Part shown: positions 1 to 9,141 of the stretch, one piece after another
Position numbering within the stretch: position 1 is the first letter of the stretch
Layout of the letters: every line of letters begins with the position of its first letter
NCBI GenBank assembly: GCA_900128395.1
Contig: LT649389.1
Location: 1-29,407, forward strand
DNA length: 29,407 bases
Reading direction: 5' to 3'
Origin: Stramenopiles sp. TOSAG23-2
Taxonomy: Eukaryota; Sar
Notes under the pieces: model-generated
The model's input: only the letters and a program-made list of their open reading frames with translations
Databases searched by the model: none
What the model was told of the DNA's origin: nothing
Made by a program: the position numbers and the translations under genes

Positions 1-651
1 TGGCTTACCTCACACTCATACGAAGTGACGCTTCTCTTGTTTCTATTTTATATGTATTCTTAGAGTAATTATAGTTCCTAAAGATAGTATTATATCTATG
101 TATCATTTTCCATTATATTATGTCTATTTATTCAATTATTATTATTCTTTCAAGTACCTTAATTATTACATATTATTTACTTTATTATTAGTTATATTTA
201 GTTAGTAATTTTAAGTGATTCATAATTTTTAACTTATCAATTGTTGTTTTATAGTAAGAACCTATTCGTAAGAATGTTTTGGGATTTAACGCTATTCGTA
301 TGCTATTTTGTATATTCCTTTGTCCTACCATTTTAGCTTAATTTCCGAAGATAAATTTAATCGGATAATCGGATCGAAGAACATTTTGGCACACCACATT
401 AATCGGCTAGCTGGGCTAGCTACGATGGGAATACCATTACTACCACACGCCCAATCATCCAAATATCCAAAAACAATATACATATACATATACTAAGAAA
501 AATGAATGAAGAAATATTTACATATATTCTGTATTAATTGAATGTACACAAAGAAACACATACAATATATATATATTTATTTATTACTGATTACCGTCAA
601 AACAAATTATTTACAACTAATTTATTAATCAAAAGAAAAGAACAAAACAAT
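1..651. other. AT-rich intergenic leader, no supported gene
   Basis: I see no convincing coding region. A short open frame at 308-496 has no ATG at its start, no recognisable family and ends in an (AT)n-coded Ile-Tyr run, so I do not call it. The segment holds a strong inverted repeat at 406-420, where GCTAGC flanks TGG. A similar GCTAGC-rich palindrome recurs near 27649-27668. The last 100 bases are presumably the promoter and 5' UTR of the downstream nitronate monooxygenase gene. Confidence 0.6.
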
Positions 652-1719
652 ATGTCAAAAGGAGAAACATTTAAAACACCACTTACTGAATTATTTGGTA
701 TTAAACATCCAATTTTATTAGCAGGTATGAATGTTGCTGCTGGACCAGCATTAGCAGCTGCTGTGACTAACGCAGGTGGCCTTGGTGTCATCGGTGGACT
801 TGGATACACACCAAAATTCATGAGAGAAGTCATTCAAGAATTGAAAGACGATCTTGTTGATAAAAATGCGCCATTTGGTGTTGATTTGTTACTGCCACAA
901 GTTGGTGGTAGTGCACGTAAAACAAATAAAGATTACACTGGTGGACAGTTACCAGAATTAATCGATGTTATCATTGAAAGTGGTGCAAAATTATTTGTTT
1001 CTGCTGTTGGTGTACCACCACGTTGGGCAGTTGAAAAATTGCATGGTGCTGGTATTCTATGCATGAACATGATTGGTAGTACCAGACACGTTTCCAAAGC
1101 ATTAGCAGCTGGTATGGATATCATCTGTGCACAAGGTACTGAAGGTGGTGGCCATACTGGTGACACTGCAACATCAGTATTGATCCCACAAGTAGTTGAC
1201 CTTTGCCAAGGTAAAAAATCAGAACTTACTGGTGACCCAATTCTTGTAGTAGCTGCAGGTGGCATCTTCGATAGCCGTGGTTTAGCTATGGCATTGAGTT
1301 TAGGTGCAACTGGTGTATGGGTTGGTACACGTTTCGTCTGCGCAGAGGAAGCTGGTGCACCACCATTGCATCAAAAAACTCTTATTGATACTACATCAGA
1401 AGGTACCATGAGAACCATTATTTTCAGTGGTCGTCCATTACGTGGAGCAGCAACAGATTATGCAAGAGATTGGGAAGATAATCGCCAAGAAGAAATTAAG
1501 GAATTGACCAATAAAGGTATTCTTCCAGTAATGCATGATGTTATGAAACGTCAAAAGGCAGGTGAAGAAGTACCACTTTCCATGACACGTTATTGGTTAA
1601 TGGGGCAAGCAGCAGGTGCAGTGAAAGATGTTCAACCAGCAGCTGATATTATGAATGAAATGATTGATGGTGCAATTGCTATCATGAGAGGTAATGTTGG
1701 AATTATTTCACGAATTTAA
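652..1719 (+). CDS. Nitronate monooxygenase (2-nitropropane dioxygenase family)
   Basis: This 355-residue protein is an FMN-dependent TIM-barrel enzyme that oxidises nitronates such as propionate-3-nitronate to the carbonyl compound and nitrite, a detoxification role. Visible family marks are the N-terminal barrel start with GMNVAAGP at residues 25-32 and AGGLGVIGG at 41-49. The catalytic-His motif GGHTG (His168) lies at 166-170, and the FMN-phosphate loop AAGGIFDSRG at 201-210 is followed by GTRF at 225-228. The frame stays open upstream to 538, but that extension is low-complexity and starts at a non-ATG codon. I therefore use the ATG at 652, which begins MSKGETF and sits in an A-rich context. 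Length matches the family. There is no obvious targeting peptide, so a cytosolic location is inferred. The gene converges on the MAP65 gene. Confidence 0.9.
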   Translation: MSKGETFKTPLTELFGIKHPILLAGMNVAAGPALAAAVTNAGGLGVIGGLGYTPKFMREVIQELKDDLVDKNAPFGVDLLLPQVGGSARKTNKDYTGGQLPELIDVIIESGAKLFVSAVGVPPRWAVEKLHGAGILCMNMIGSTRHVSKALAAGMDIICAQGTEGGGHTGDTATSVLIPQVVDLCQGKKSELTGDPILVVAAGGIFDSRGLAMALSLGATGVWVGTRFVCAEEAGAPPLHQKTLIDTTSEGTMRTIIFSGRPLRGAATDYARDWEDNRQEEIKELTNKGILPVMHDVMKRQKAGEEVPLSMTRYWLMGQAAGAVKDVQPAADIMNEMIDGAIAIMRGNVGIISRI

Positions 1720-2510
1720 TAAGTATTGATAAATATATGATGTGAAATGTGTGTACGAAGTTCGTAATATGCATTGTACATGTACGTGAATGTGTTATAT
1801 ATGATGTATGAATTTGTATATTTATACACACATATATATTGGATTGCCTAGATTTTTTTTTGCTTCCATACGCTAGGATTATAATAATTTGGGAGTAGGT
1901 GTGTCTAGTGTTACGAGTATTAATATATATAAAATGTTCTCTTACTCATATATTATATAAATTTCTTTTACTCCCGTTCATTAACATCTCAAATCAAAAA
2001 ATGATTTATAAAGTTTAGTAAAAATTATTTAGTATTCAAAAGATTGTTCCAGTATAATATATACCATATGCATAACAGCTCCATATTATATATACGGTAT
2101 ATATTATGGATGATATGATATGATACCTTCTATTATTCATGTGTGTGCTCAATTATTTAATACGTAATGCGTGTCATGTATACGACGAGAAATAAAATTA
2201 TAAAATTTACAAAATAAATATATATAATATTTTTTTTATAATCAAAGATATCTGGTTCTTTTTCTTTTCACAAAAACACACCCCACACCTTTTTTTTTTA
2301 ATTCTCTCTCTCTCTCCCTTCTCCTTTCTCTCTTTCACTTTCATTCCCTCACACACGACATTTTTCTTGACTATTTTCTTTTTTTTTTTCCATTTGATGT
2401 ACGTAAAAAAAAGATAAAAATGATTCATACCCAAAGTATGTTATATATGAATCATTATTCGTATATATAATAAATTATACAGCTATAATTGTATACATAT
2501 ATTTACATAC
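1720..2510. other. Convergent intergenic region with palindrome and polypyrimidine tract
   Basis: This lies between two convergent genes and so contains two 3' UTRs. No coding region is supported. It has a perfect odd-length palindrome TACGAAGTTCGTA at 1754-1766, alternating AT/TA-rich inverted repeats around 2050-2120, and a long pyrimidine-rich stretch at about 2255-2392 including a (CT)n run near 2304-2318. The open frame on the minus strand across the pyrimidine tract is just low-complexity Lys/Glu/Arg and is not called. Confidence 0.6.
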
Positions 2511-4106
2511 TTAATGTTTTCCATTTTTTTGTGACAATACTGCATTAGATGCACGTCTTTTTGATGATGCACCATGACGTGATTTATTATGAGATGTCGT
2601 AAATTTATTTTCAGATTTTTTGGCCTGGGATGCCTTTTTCTTTTCGGCTCTTTCTTTTTCTTTTCTTAATTTTTCTTCTTCTTTTCTATCGGCATATTCT
2701 TTGCGTTGGCGTAACATTCTAGAATGATAATTTTCACCATCATATGTCAATGGAGAACCATAGCGTTCTTCCCATTGCTTTAATGAAGCAACTAATTCTT
2801 TATTTACTTTTGGCAATAATTTCTTTGCACGGGCACGGATTTTTTCTTCCTCTTGCAATCGTTTAAATGCATCACGTCCACGGCTATTTAAACGATCTGC
2901 ACCAGATCCACGTCGTTCACGATCTTCTAATTCATCTCTGTCTGCTATAATTTTCTCTCTTTTGTTAATATTTTTCATGATTGGACGCATTTGTTCCGCG
3001 CGTTCTTCCAAATTTTCAATGTAAGCTTCATGATTATCTAATGTTTCCTCCGTCATCTTCTCTTCGCTAATGGTCATATCATGGAATGTCATTTGCTGTG
3101 CTTCGCTGAAATGCAATTCTTCCCATAAAACTTTAATTTTCTCCCTTGCTTCATTTACAAGTGGTTTTAATCGTTCCATTTTAATTGTTTTCAATCGTTT
3201 CAATTCTGCTTCACATGCTGCAATTTCTTTCAAACCAACACCATGATGTTGAGAGAAAAATTCTGCTCGTTCCGTATCTGGAACATTTAATTTCTCCCAC
3301 AAACCGTTGATTTCACCTGCTAATTCTGTAATTTTCGTCTCTCGTTCAACTTTAAGCTGTTGAAGTTCCGCTGAACGATTTGATAATGCATTTAAATCTG
3401 CAATAGTTAAACCAATGCCATCACCACCATCCATAACTGCTTGGTCAATTTCAGAATCGCATTCCATAACAAGTTCGAACATCAAATCTTTCATTTCTTT
3501 TACAAGTTTTGCTCTAGCAGATAAACGATTGGAAACTTCGTTTTGAAGTTCTACTAAATGATCGTTTAAAGCTGTTTCACGTGTATTTGTTAAATCAGTA
3601 CCAACTTGTTCAAATGTTTCACCAATTTCAGAGCCTAACGTGATGGATAAACTTTTAATTGTATTTACAATTGTTTCCAATTGAGTGAATCGCTCCTTAT
3701 GTTTTGTGCGTATAGCTGATAAATCCATATCTAAACGATTAACACTTTGTGTTAATGTCTCGTTTTCCATTTGACCTTCTACTATTTGTTGCTCACCAAG
3801 TTGTGTAGATAAATCAGCAATTTCAGCAACTGCTTCAGCAATACGTGTTTTGTATTGTTCACATAATTCTTGTTCCTCTTCTAAAACAGTAGATATAACA
3901 CCATTTATGTTTTCATAAAGCTCGGATAAAATCCTTCCTCTATCTTGATCTCCGAGTCCAACAACATCCCATAATTGATGTAATTCAACTTCTGCATGTG
4001 CAATCGCATTTGCAATTTTCGTATGTTCCACATTCGTATTACTTGTTGCATTACTAATAGTTTCAACAACATTTGTCGTAGTAGTATTTGCTACAATTGC
4101 ACTCAT
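2511..4106 (-). CDS. MAP65/Ase1/PRC1 family microtubule-bundling protein
   Basis: The 531-residue product belongs to the conserved antiparallel-microtubule crosslinkers that build the spindle midzone and, in many lineages, the cytokinetic array. The N-terminal region around residues 35-80 carries the typical MAP65 opening (Leu-Trp-Asp-x-Val-Gly-Leu then a Gly-Arg-Ile-Leu stretch). A long coiled-coil rod follows, rich in Leu heptads, Glu and Lys, to about residue 400. The signature microtubule-binding block starts near residue 408 with GRDAFKRLQEEEKIR and continues through LPKVNKEL and the acidic-aromatic ERYGSPLTYDGENY. The last ~60 residues are Lys-rich and disordered, as expected for the C-terminal tail. 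Length is close to other protist members (about 500-700). The start is the only plausible ATG, at 4106, before a Thr/Asn-rich N-terminus. The upstream region is shared with the divergent methyltransferase gene. Confidence 0.9.
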   Translation of the reverse strand: MSAIVANTTTTNVVETISNATSNTNVEHTKIANAIAHAEVELHQLWDVVGLGDQDRGRILSELYENINGVISTVLEEEQELCEQYKTRIAEAVAEIADLSTQLGEQQIVEGQMENETLTQSVNRLDMDLSAIRTKHKERFTQLETIVNTIKSLSITLGSEIGETFEQVGTDLTNTRETALNDHLVELQNEVSNRLSARAKLVKEMKDLMFELVMECDSEIDQAVMDGGDGIGLTIADLNALSNRSAELQQLKVERETKITELAGEINGLWEKLNVPDTERAEFFSQHHGVGLKEIAACEAELKRLKTIKMERLKPLVNEAREKIKVLWEELHFSEAQQMTFHDMTISEEKMTEETLDNHEAYIENLEERAEQMRPIMKNINKREKIIADRDELEDRERRGSGADRLNSRGRDAFKRLQEEEKIRARAKKLLPKVNKELVASLKQWEERYGSPLTYDGENYHSRMLRQRKEYADRKEEEKLRKEKERAEKKKASQAKKSENKFTTSHNKSRHGASSKRRASNAVLSQKNGKH

Positions 4107-5011
4107 TGTTAAAAATATATATAATACTTCTTCTTTTTTTTTTTTCGTTCAAACGTAAAAATTTTTTTTACAGAAACACGATGACAAAAAAAATAATAAT
4201 AACAGGATTCCTAAATAATGAACAACGTACGTAGATAATATATAGTAATAAATATGTTTTTGTTATGTATATTGTTTCTTTTTCTATATATCTTTCTTTT
4301 TTGTTGATATTTTGTGTATAATAATAATAATAAATACAATAGCAATAGTTATTATTGGTGTGCGTGAACAACATTGGGTGGTGAAAATGCCCTCGGTGGT
4401 GAAACTTTTGAATATTTATATCGTATTAGTATACTAATATTGTACTCAATCTTGTTCCTAACTTCCACTTTAGATGCGATTTTTTGATATTAGACCCTCG
4501 GGTGTAACGTCTCTCAAAAACATTGCACCGCACCAAATTGACCATTTCGAGTAGAGGTACTCGGAGACGTGAATCCCCGATATTTTATATATCTATTAGT
4601 ATGAGAATAACATTAATATGGCATGTTCAATTTAGGTAGAGAAATGGCAGATTTCATATTTTACTATCAAATGATCATAATTTGTACTTGAAAAGGAAAT
4701 TAGAATACTAAATTGATCAAACCCACCGTATTTATTTTTGAAATTTCAAAAAAACTTCTCTTTTTTATTTGTATGGACGGCAATATATAAGACGTATTAG
4801 AAAAGATTCCATGTTGGGATTACATGTCTGGAGCTCTATGTTTTTGTGAATAAAAAAGTGCAATACATGTATCGATAGATATCATATACGTTTAATCTAT
4901 ATATTATACAACATCATAATACAGACAAAAAAAAAATTGGGTGTGTTTATTTGAAACTATCAATTATTGAAAACAAAGTTTAAACAGGAAAAAAGAAAAA
5001 CAAATTAAAAA
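4107..5011. other. Divergent intergenic/promoter region containing a foldable element
   Basis: This 905-bp spacer lies between divergently transcribed MAP65 (-) and the lipid methyltransferase (+), so it should hold both promoters. I see no gene. Homopolymer A/T runs flank both start codons. GGTGGTGAAA occurs twice at about 4376-4404. The segment at 4498-4580, less AT-rich than its surroundings, can fold into a nested stem-loop and is listed separately. Confidence 0.6.
4498..4580. other. Candidate structured RNA or DNA hairpin element
   Basis: By eye the segment folds into a closed structure. TCGGG (4498-4502) pairs with CCCGA (4576-4580). A small internal loop follows, then ACGTCTC (4507-4513) pairs perfectly with GAGACGT (4564-4570). 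Immediately inside the 3' arm lies a perfect hairpin, CGAGTA (4548-4553), loop GAGG, TACTCG (4558-4563). The remaining 34 nt form a single-stranded loop. A TTTT run follows at 4583-4586. I do not recognise a known snRNA, tRNA or SRP family. It could be an unannotated small RNA or a structured promoter element, and the strand cannot be decided by eye. Confidence 0.35.
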
Positions 5012-5957
5012 ATGGCAGCTATCTTTGAAGAATTAAAAGCACATTATGTTACAACGTTAAGAAACGTGGAGTTACCAGAATTGAATACTGAAACGTATCA
5101 ACTCGTATTCTTGCTGACTTTACCATATTTGTATTACACATATTTATGGCATTTTCCAACATTGTGGTGCAAAATGTCTGAATCATTAGGAATGCATCCA
5201 TCAACTACAATGAGTCACACAGCACATGTTATGAAACTTATTCAATTTGCTGTACTTATTAAATATGGTGGTGCAGCATTTCCACATTATTTCGATACCT
5301 TGAATGGATTCTTACCTGAATCCTTTCAATTAGCAACTTATGAATTTGAATTCAATTTGATGTCTATGGTTGACATTGCGCTAGTTGCGGCGGGACAAGC
5401 ATTAAATTATGGCGTGTACCAATCACTTGGCGTAGTAGGTACATACTACGGTGTACGTTTCGGATACAATGTACCATGGGTAACTGGTTTTCCATATAAT
5501 TTAGGTATTAGCGATCCACAATATTGGGGTGCAATACTTACAGTAATTGGTTCTTTGGATTTATTGCGATTGAAAAACAATACATTCTTTGTATGGGTAT
5601 TACTCTTATCCTATATTTACATGATGGCTGTTGAATATGGAGAGAGAACACCAGCTTATGCATCAGGTAAACAAATCTCGGTAAAGGTCCGTAGTAGTAA
5701 AGCATCAAGCAGTGAAAAAACCACTACGCCAAAATCAACACAAAAAAAGAGAAAAACACGTTCAAAAACACCAACGACAAAAAAAAGCAACAACAACAAC
5801 ACCAAAAGCAAAGAAAAATTCCTCTAGTAGTAAAAAAAGCGATGGCGGTGATTTATCTAAATTAACATGTGCAAAATTGCGTCAAATGTTAAAAGCGCAA
5901 GGATTAAAACAAAAAGGTGTCAAAGCTGATTTAATTGCTCGTTTACAAAATGCATAA
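5012..5957 (+). CDS. Phospholipid N-methyltransferase (PEMT/PLMT-like) with C-terminal SAP domain; apparent frameshift in an A8 run
   Basis: The first frame (5012-5827) encodes an integral membrane protein resembling plant and algal phosphatidyl-N-methylethanolamine N-methyltransferase, which adds methyl groups from S-adenosylmethionine to make phosphatidylcholine in the ER. Recognisable parts are hydrophobic segments near residues 30-48 and 115-135, the block YYGVRFGYNVPWVTGFPYN at 145-163, then DPQYWGAILTVIG at 168-180, a last TM at about 191-206 and the Glu-containing end VEYGE at 207-211. A Lys/Ser/Thr linker follows. This frame ends as low-complexity sequence at 5827, while the next frame (+1) carries about 30 residues of a SAP motif (LSKLTCAKLRQMLKAQGL) ending at 5957. 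Removing one A from the A8 run at 5779-5786 joins them with uniform linker composition. The alternative, a 46-nt intron at 5667-5712 (GTAAAC...GCAG), also restores frame but gives a less natural linker. Confidence 0.75.
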
Positions 5958-6437
5958 AAAGCAAAAAAACAAAAAACATTTATTTGATATATATACATAT
6001 AGATAAAAAAGTGAACATGAGGCAATCAAGTTCTAGCAAGGGTAAAAAAGATTTTTTATATCTCTCTTCATATAATCACGTGGTTGGTTATTACGTAAAA
6101 TATAATATTAAGTTCGTACGAGAGAGTGTGGTATATATACGAGCTCGTAAAAATATGATTTAATTTATCACGACGCACATAATTTATTTTTTTTTTATTT
6201 TATATCTATGTATCATAATATGAGAAGCTTTGTATTATCATACGACCTTGTGTATGAGGGAGAGTATGATATACGACTTCGTAAGAAATAATAATATATG
6301 ATGATATGTGTGTAAAATTAAGGATATACTTCGTATGTTACACACTTCACGCTTTTGCAATTCGCTTTTTCCTCCTTGTTTTTTAATAAAAATACTTTTG
6401 ACTCTCTCCTATACTCCACTTCTCTTCTATAGGATAC
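5958..6437. other. Convergent intergenic region with TACGA-type palindromes
   Basis: Two 3' UTRs meet here and no coding region is supported. There are two interrupted palindromes of the same type: TACGAGCTCGTA at 6138-6149 and TACGACTTCGTA at 6272-6283. Related TTCGTA words occur at about 6110-6120 and 6328-6340. A similar palindrome lies in the other convergent spacer at 1754-1766. Confidence 0.6.
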
Positions 6438-7274
6438 CTACGATTGTAACATAATTTCTTTGAAAAAAGTTCGAAGTACATTCTCACAAATCAATGGTGT
6501 AAATATTCTTTTCACTTGTTTTTCAATAATTTTACTACGTCTTAACATTCTATCCATTTTATCACTAGTATTTTCATCTTTTATTTTAGGTTCACTACTT
6601 ATAATTGCATCTTTTTTATTTACAGTATAATCAATCTCAACAACATCATCATTATTACTAATAGTAGTGGTGGTTTCATCATCATCATCATTTTTTTCAT
6701 CTTCTTTAATAAATTGATCTTGAGAAAAACTCGTTGGCCATTTTATAGTCCCTATCACATCAGTATCTTCATATTTACCTTCCCAATGAAAAATGATATT
6801 TAATTCATATGTTATGATGTTTTTGGCTTTGCGTACATTAACAGCTGCGTAGCCACCTTCTAACGTAACCTTTGTCGCTTTTGCACTACCTTTTTTCAAA
6901 GAACAATTCAATAGTTTACTAATATATATTTCATTTAAATATTGTTCCACCCAAGGCATTAAATTTTTCTCTTCCCAATGATAATTATTTGCATTCCATT
7001 TTGAGACTCCAGCTTTCATTTCTTTTTCCTTCTGTATGGCTTCTTCTTTTGTAATCTTTTTAGGTGCTTGAAAATTGGCATCGCTTCCTTTGTTCCCAAA
7101 TGCATAATAATATGAACCTTTCCTTCCACCAACACCATCATCCGTTGTTTTTGTTGTCGTAGCATTAACGTTATTATTATTATGCATATTATTAATTTTC
7201 TCAGAATTATTGGATGATGTTGTTGTTTCCTTTTTAATTTTTAATTTTGATATATCATTGACAATTTCAGTCAT
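6438..7274 (-). CDS. Aha1 N-domain protein (Hch1-like activator of Hsp90 ATPase)
   Basis: The 278-residue product matches the N-terminal domain of Aha1/AHSA1, which binds the Hsp90 middle domain and stimulates its ATPase in the cytosol. The defining motif NANNYHW lies at residues 94-100, followed by EEKN and MPWVEQYLNE. A family-typical beta-sheet region follows (GGYAAVNVRKAKNIITYELN, then FHWEGKY), and the C-terminal helix pair ends ...TPLICENVLRTFF. It stops where the Aha1 N-domain stops, so the second, C-terminal AHSA1 domain of full-length Aha1 is absent, as in yeast Hch1. Unusual are a ~90-residue Asn/Thr/Lys-rich N-terminal extension and an acidic insertion (DEKNDDDDETTTT) around residues 192-215. 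The start is the ATG at 7274, preceded by T/A-rich UTR. Confidence 0.85.
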   Translation of the reverse strand: MTEIVNDISKLKIKKETTTSSNNSEKINNMHNNNNVNATTTKTTDDGVGGRKGSYYYAFGNKGSDANFQAPKKITKEEAIQKEKEMKAGVSKWNANNYHWEEKNLMPWVEQYLNEIYISKLLNCSLKKGSAKATKVTLEGGYAAVNVRKAKNIITYELNIIFHWEGKYEDTDVIGTIKWPTSFSQDQFIKEDEKNDDDDETTTTISNNDDVVEIDYTVNKKDAIISSEPKIKDENTSDKMDRMLRRSKIIEKQVKRIFTPLICENVLRTFFKEIMLQS

Positions 7275-7545
7275 TTTTATTATTTGTTTTACTTTTTTTA
7301 CTGTTATTTATTATTAGAAAATATAATATTTCTTGACTTTTTATATATATATGGGTATATACTGTATATAATATTGATTGTTTCTATTTTCTTCTATTTA
7401 TAATATATACATGTATTTGTATTTTGATAATAAATGCACAAATTAAAATATATATAATATAAAAAATAATAATAATATAGTGTAATTTGACCTTTAAGTA
7501 TAAATGTCCTATTTCCATCATATTAATATTATTATATCGTGTAAT

Positions 7546-8371
7546 TTAAATTATACCACATAAGAATCCATCATTAGGTTTTTTTGCATTTATCGAGTTC
7601 ATTATAAACCATACTGATGGGTTTTGAGCAAAATCGTATCTAACTACACCATTGATGTTGTCAGAAAACATCAGTTTCCAATTCTTGAATCTGTCTTTCA
7701 CAATTTTCTATCTATGTATGAGTTATATTCATCTGCAGTATAGTTTTTAGAGCAATCATACAGAGATTTTGTCGTTCCGTTGTTAAAAATGAAATTTGTA
7801 TACTCATAACGAGCTTGACGTTGTTTATAAATGCAACGGGTTGCAGTTGGATGTATCTCAATATAGCGTGACACACATAAATCTGTCAAGTATGGATATT
7901 GACACAATACATTTGTAACCTTCTTTGTAGGCTTTCGTTGCACTAAAGCACTATCAATATCACAACATAATCTTCTGTTTTTTATGTACAACCACGGAAC
8001 GATTGGTGATAGTTTTGAATTTCATTTATAATATTTATATCTGATGGATTTTGAGTATCCAAAATCCAATAACCCTGTATATTGCTTTCAATTGATGATT
8101 GGTCATGTACTATATATTGAAATATTTTGTTTTGGTCTTTTGCATTTTTCATTGGGAAAAATATAAATTTATATATTGGGTTATCTTCCACCTGGATATT
8201 TTGCAAGTTATAGTTATTACTAAAATATCGCACAGCAGTTTTCTCATCCTGCAATGTTGGTTTTTTTTGTAGCATGTGTCCGAATAATAATTTCAATTTA
8301 TCTGTTGTAAATTTATAAAAATATTTACATAACACGGTGTTGCTGTATAAGTATGATATAGCAAAAGACAT
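7546..8371 (-). pseudogene. Broken gene of unknown family, three frame segments
   Basis: Three consecutive open segments on the minus strand read as one protein if two -1 shifts are allowed: 8371 to about 8020, then about 8015 to 7698, then about 7705 to the stop at 7546-7548. Each segment has protein-like composition with Cys, Trp and Tyr in place. The middle segment enters in-frame through KLSPIVPWLYIKNRRLCC and the last contains FSDNINGVVRYDFAQNPS. The second junction lies in an AAAATTG stretch, where a one-base loss would explain the shift. No single segment starts and ends like an intact gene. I do not recognise the family. Alternatives are sequence errors at two sites, or short introns, though I see no good GT-AG pairs at the junctions. 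Confidence 0.45.
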
Positions 8372-9072
8372 TGATGTTGCTACTGATGTTTATGTTGATG
8401 AAAATAAACACAACAACATACCACATCAATATATATTAGCAAAAGGTGTTGGTTTAGGTATACCATTCAAAGGGGGGTAATTAAAAATGAATAAAGTAGG
8501 TAATGCTTCTTTGTATTATTTACAATTAGTTAATGTATTGTCACCCATGAAAATTTACACTTCCACTATCATGTATGAGACATGTGGCAAAGCAAGTATG
8601 GGTAAACATAGCGATAACGATTGTACTAAAAACAAGAAATTTTGCATGTTTACAGAAGTGATGTATGGCTCCAACAGTGATTTGGCACCAAAAACACTGC
8701 CAGTATTAACATGTCCAGCCTATGATAATCAAAAAGTATCCATTAATTGGTATCCAACGAAAATTTATTGCAATGAAAATGACTTGGATGATAAAGTTAC
8801 ACCAATCATAGTTCATAATGATGATCCTGAAGCTGTTACTGCATTTTGTTGTATCATGTGAATGTCAAGGGGATTTTTTTTTTGGAAAGAGAATGAAACA
8901 TTTTACACCAATATGCTATGCACTTTTTCATGTTCCTTGTAGGTTTTTACAATACTATGGAAACAGATTTGATCATCTTCAAAAAAATAAATTAGCACGG
9001 CATAGCATTAATTACAAAGAGGAAAGCTGGAAAGGTGTAAGCATAGGATTAGGATGGAAATACCATTATTGA
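8319..9072 (+). pseudogene. Broken gene of unknown family (possible glycosyltransferase relic)
   Basis: A plus-strand frame opens after a stop at 8316-8318 and reads a protein-like segment with DIDVATDVYVDENKH. It is interrupted by an in-frame TAA at 8478-8480 just after a GGGGGG run, and continues in the same frame from the ATG at 8487 to 8861 as a Cys-containing stretch ending near TPIIVHNDDPEAV. The sense then seems to pass into another frame to 9072, ending GVSIGLGWKYHY. The DxD-like DID and the VTPIIVHND string weakly recall nucleotide-sugar transferases, but this is a guess. The 5' end overlaps the opposite-strand broken gene by about 50 bp. One stop plus one frameshift suggest a decayed gene; the piece at 8487-8861 (124 residues) could still be an expressed fragment. 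Confidence 0.4.
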
Positions 9073-9141
9073 TGTGTAAATGACGACGTTCAACAGCAGA
9101 AAGGCAACAAAGAAGCACAAGGATGAAGCTTTATTATGTTT

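Noticed and set aside
308-496. Short plus-strand open frame before the nitronate monooxygenase
   Set aside because: It has no ATG at its start and no recognisable motif, and its end is coded by an AT repeat.
2207-2434. Minus-strand Lys/Glu/Arg-rich open frame
   Set aside because: It is only the translation of a polypyrimidine tract; composition alone explains it.
4168-4374. Minus-strand Tyr/Ile-rich open frame upstream of MAP65
   Set aside because: It is AT microsatellite-like DNA read as Tyr/Ile/Leu, in the presumed promoter, with no family signal.
5667-5712. 46-nt GT-AG intron in the methyltransferase gene as the cause of the frame change
   Set aside because: It restores the frame, but the linker it creates is less natural than the one from a single-base change in the A8 run, and it is much shorter than the one confirmed intron. 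It is not excluded.
7546-9072. Transposon or viral insertion
   Set aside because: I see no terminal inverted repeats, target-site duplication, or transposase, integrase, polymerase or capsid motif in the broken frames.
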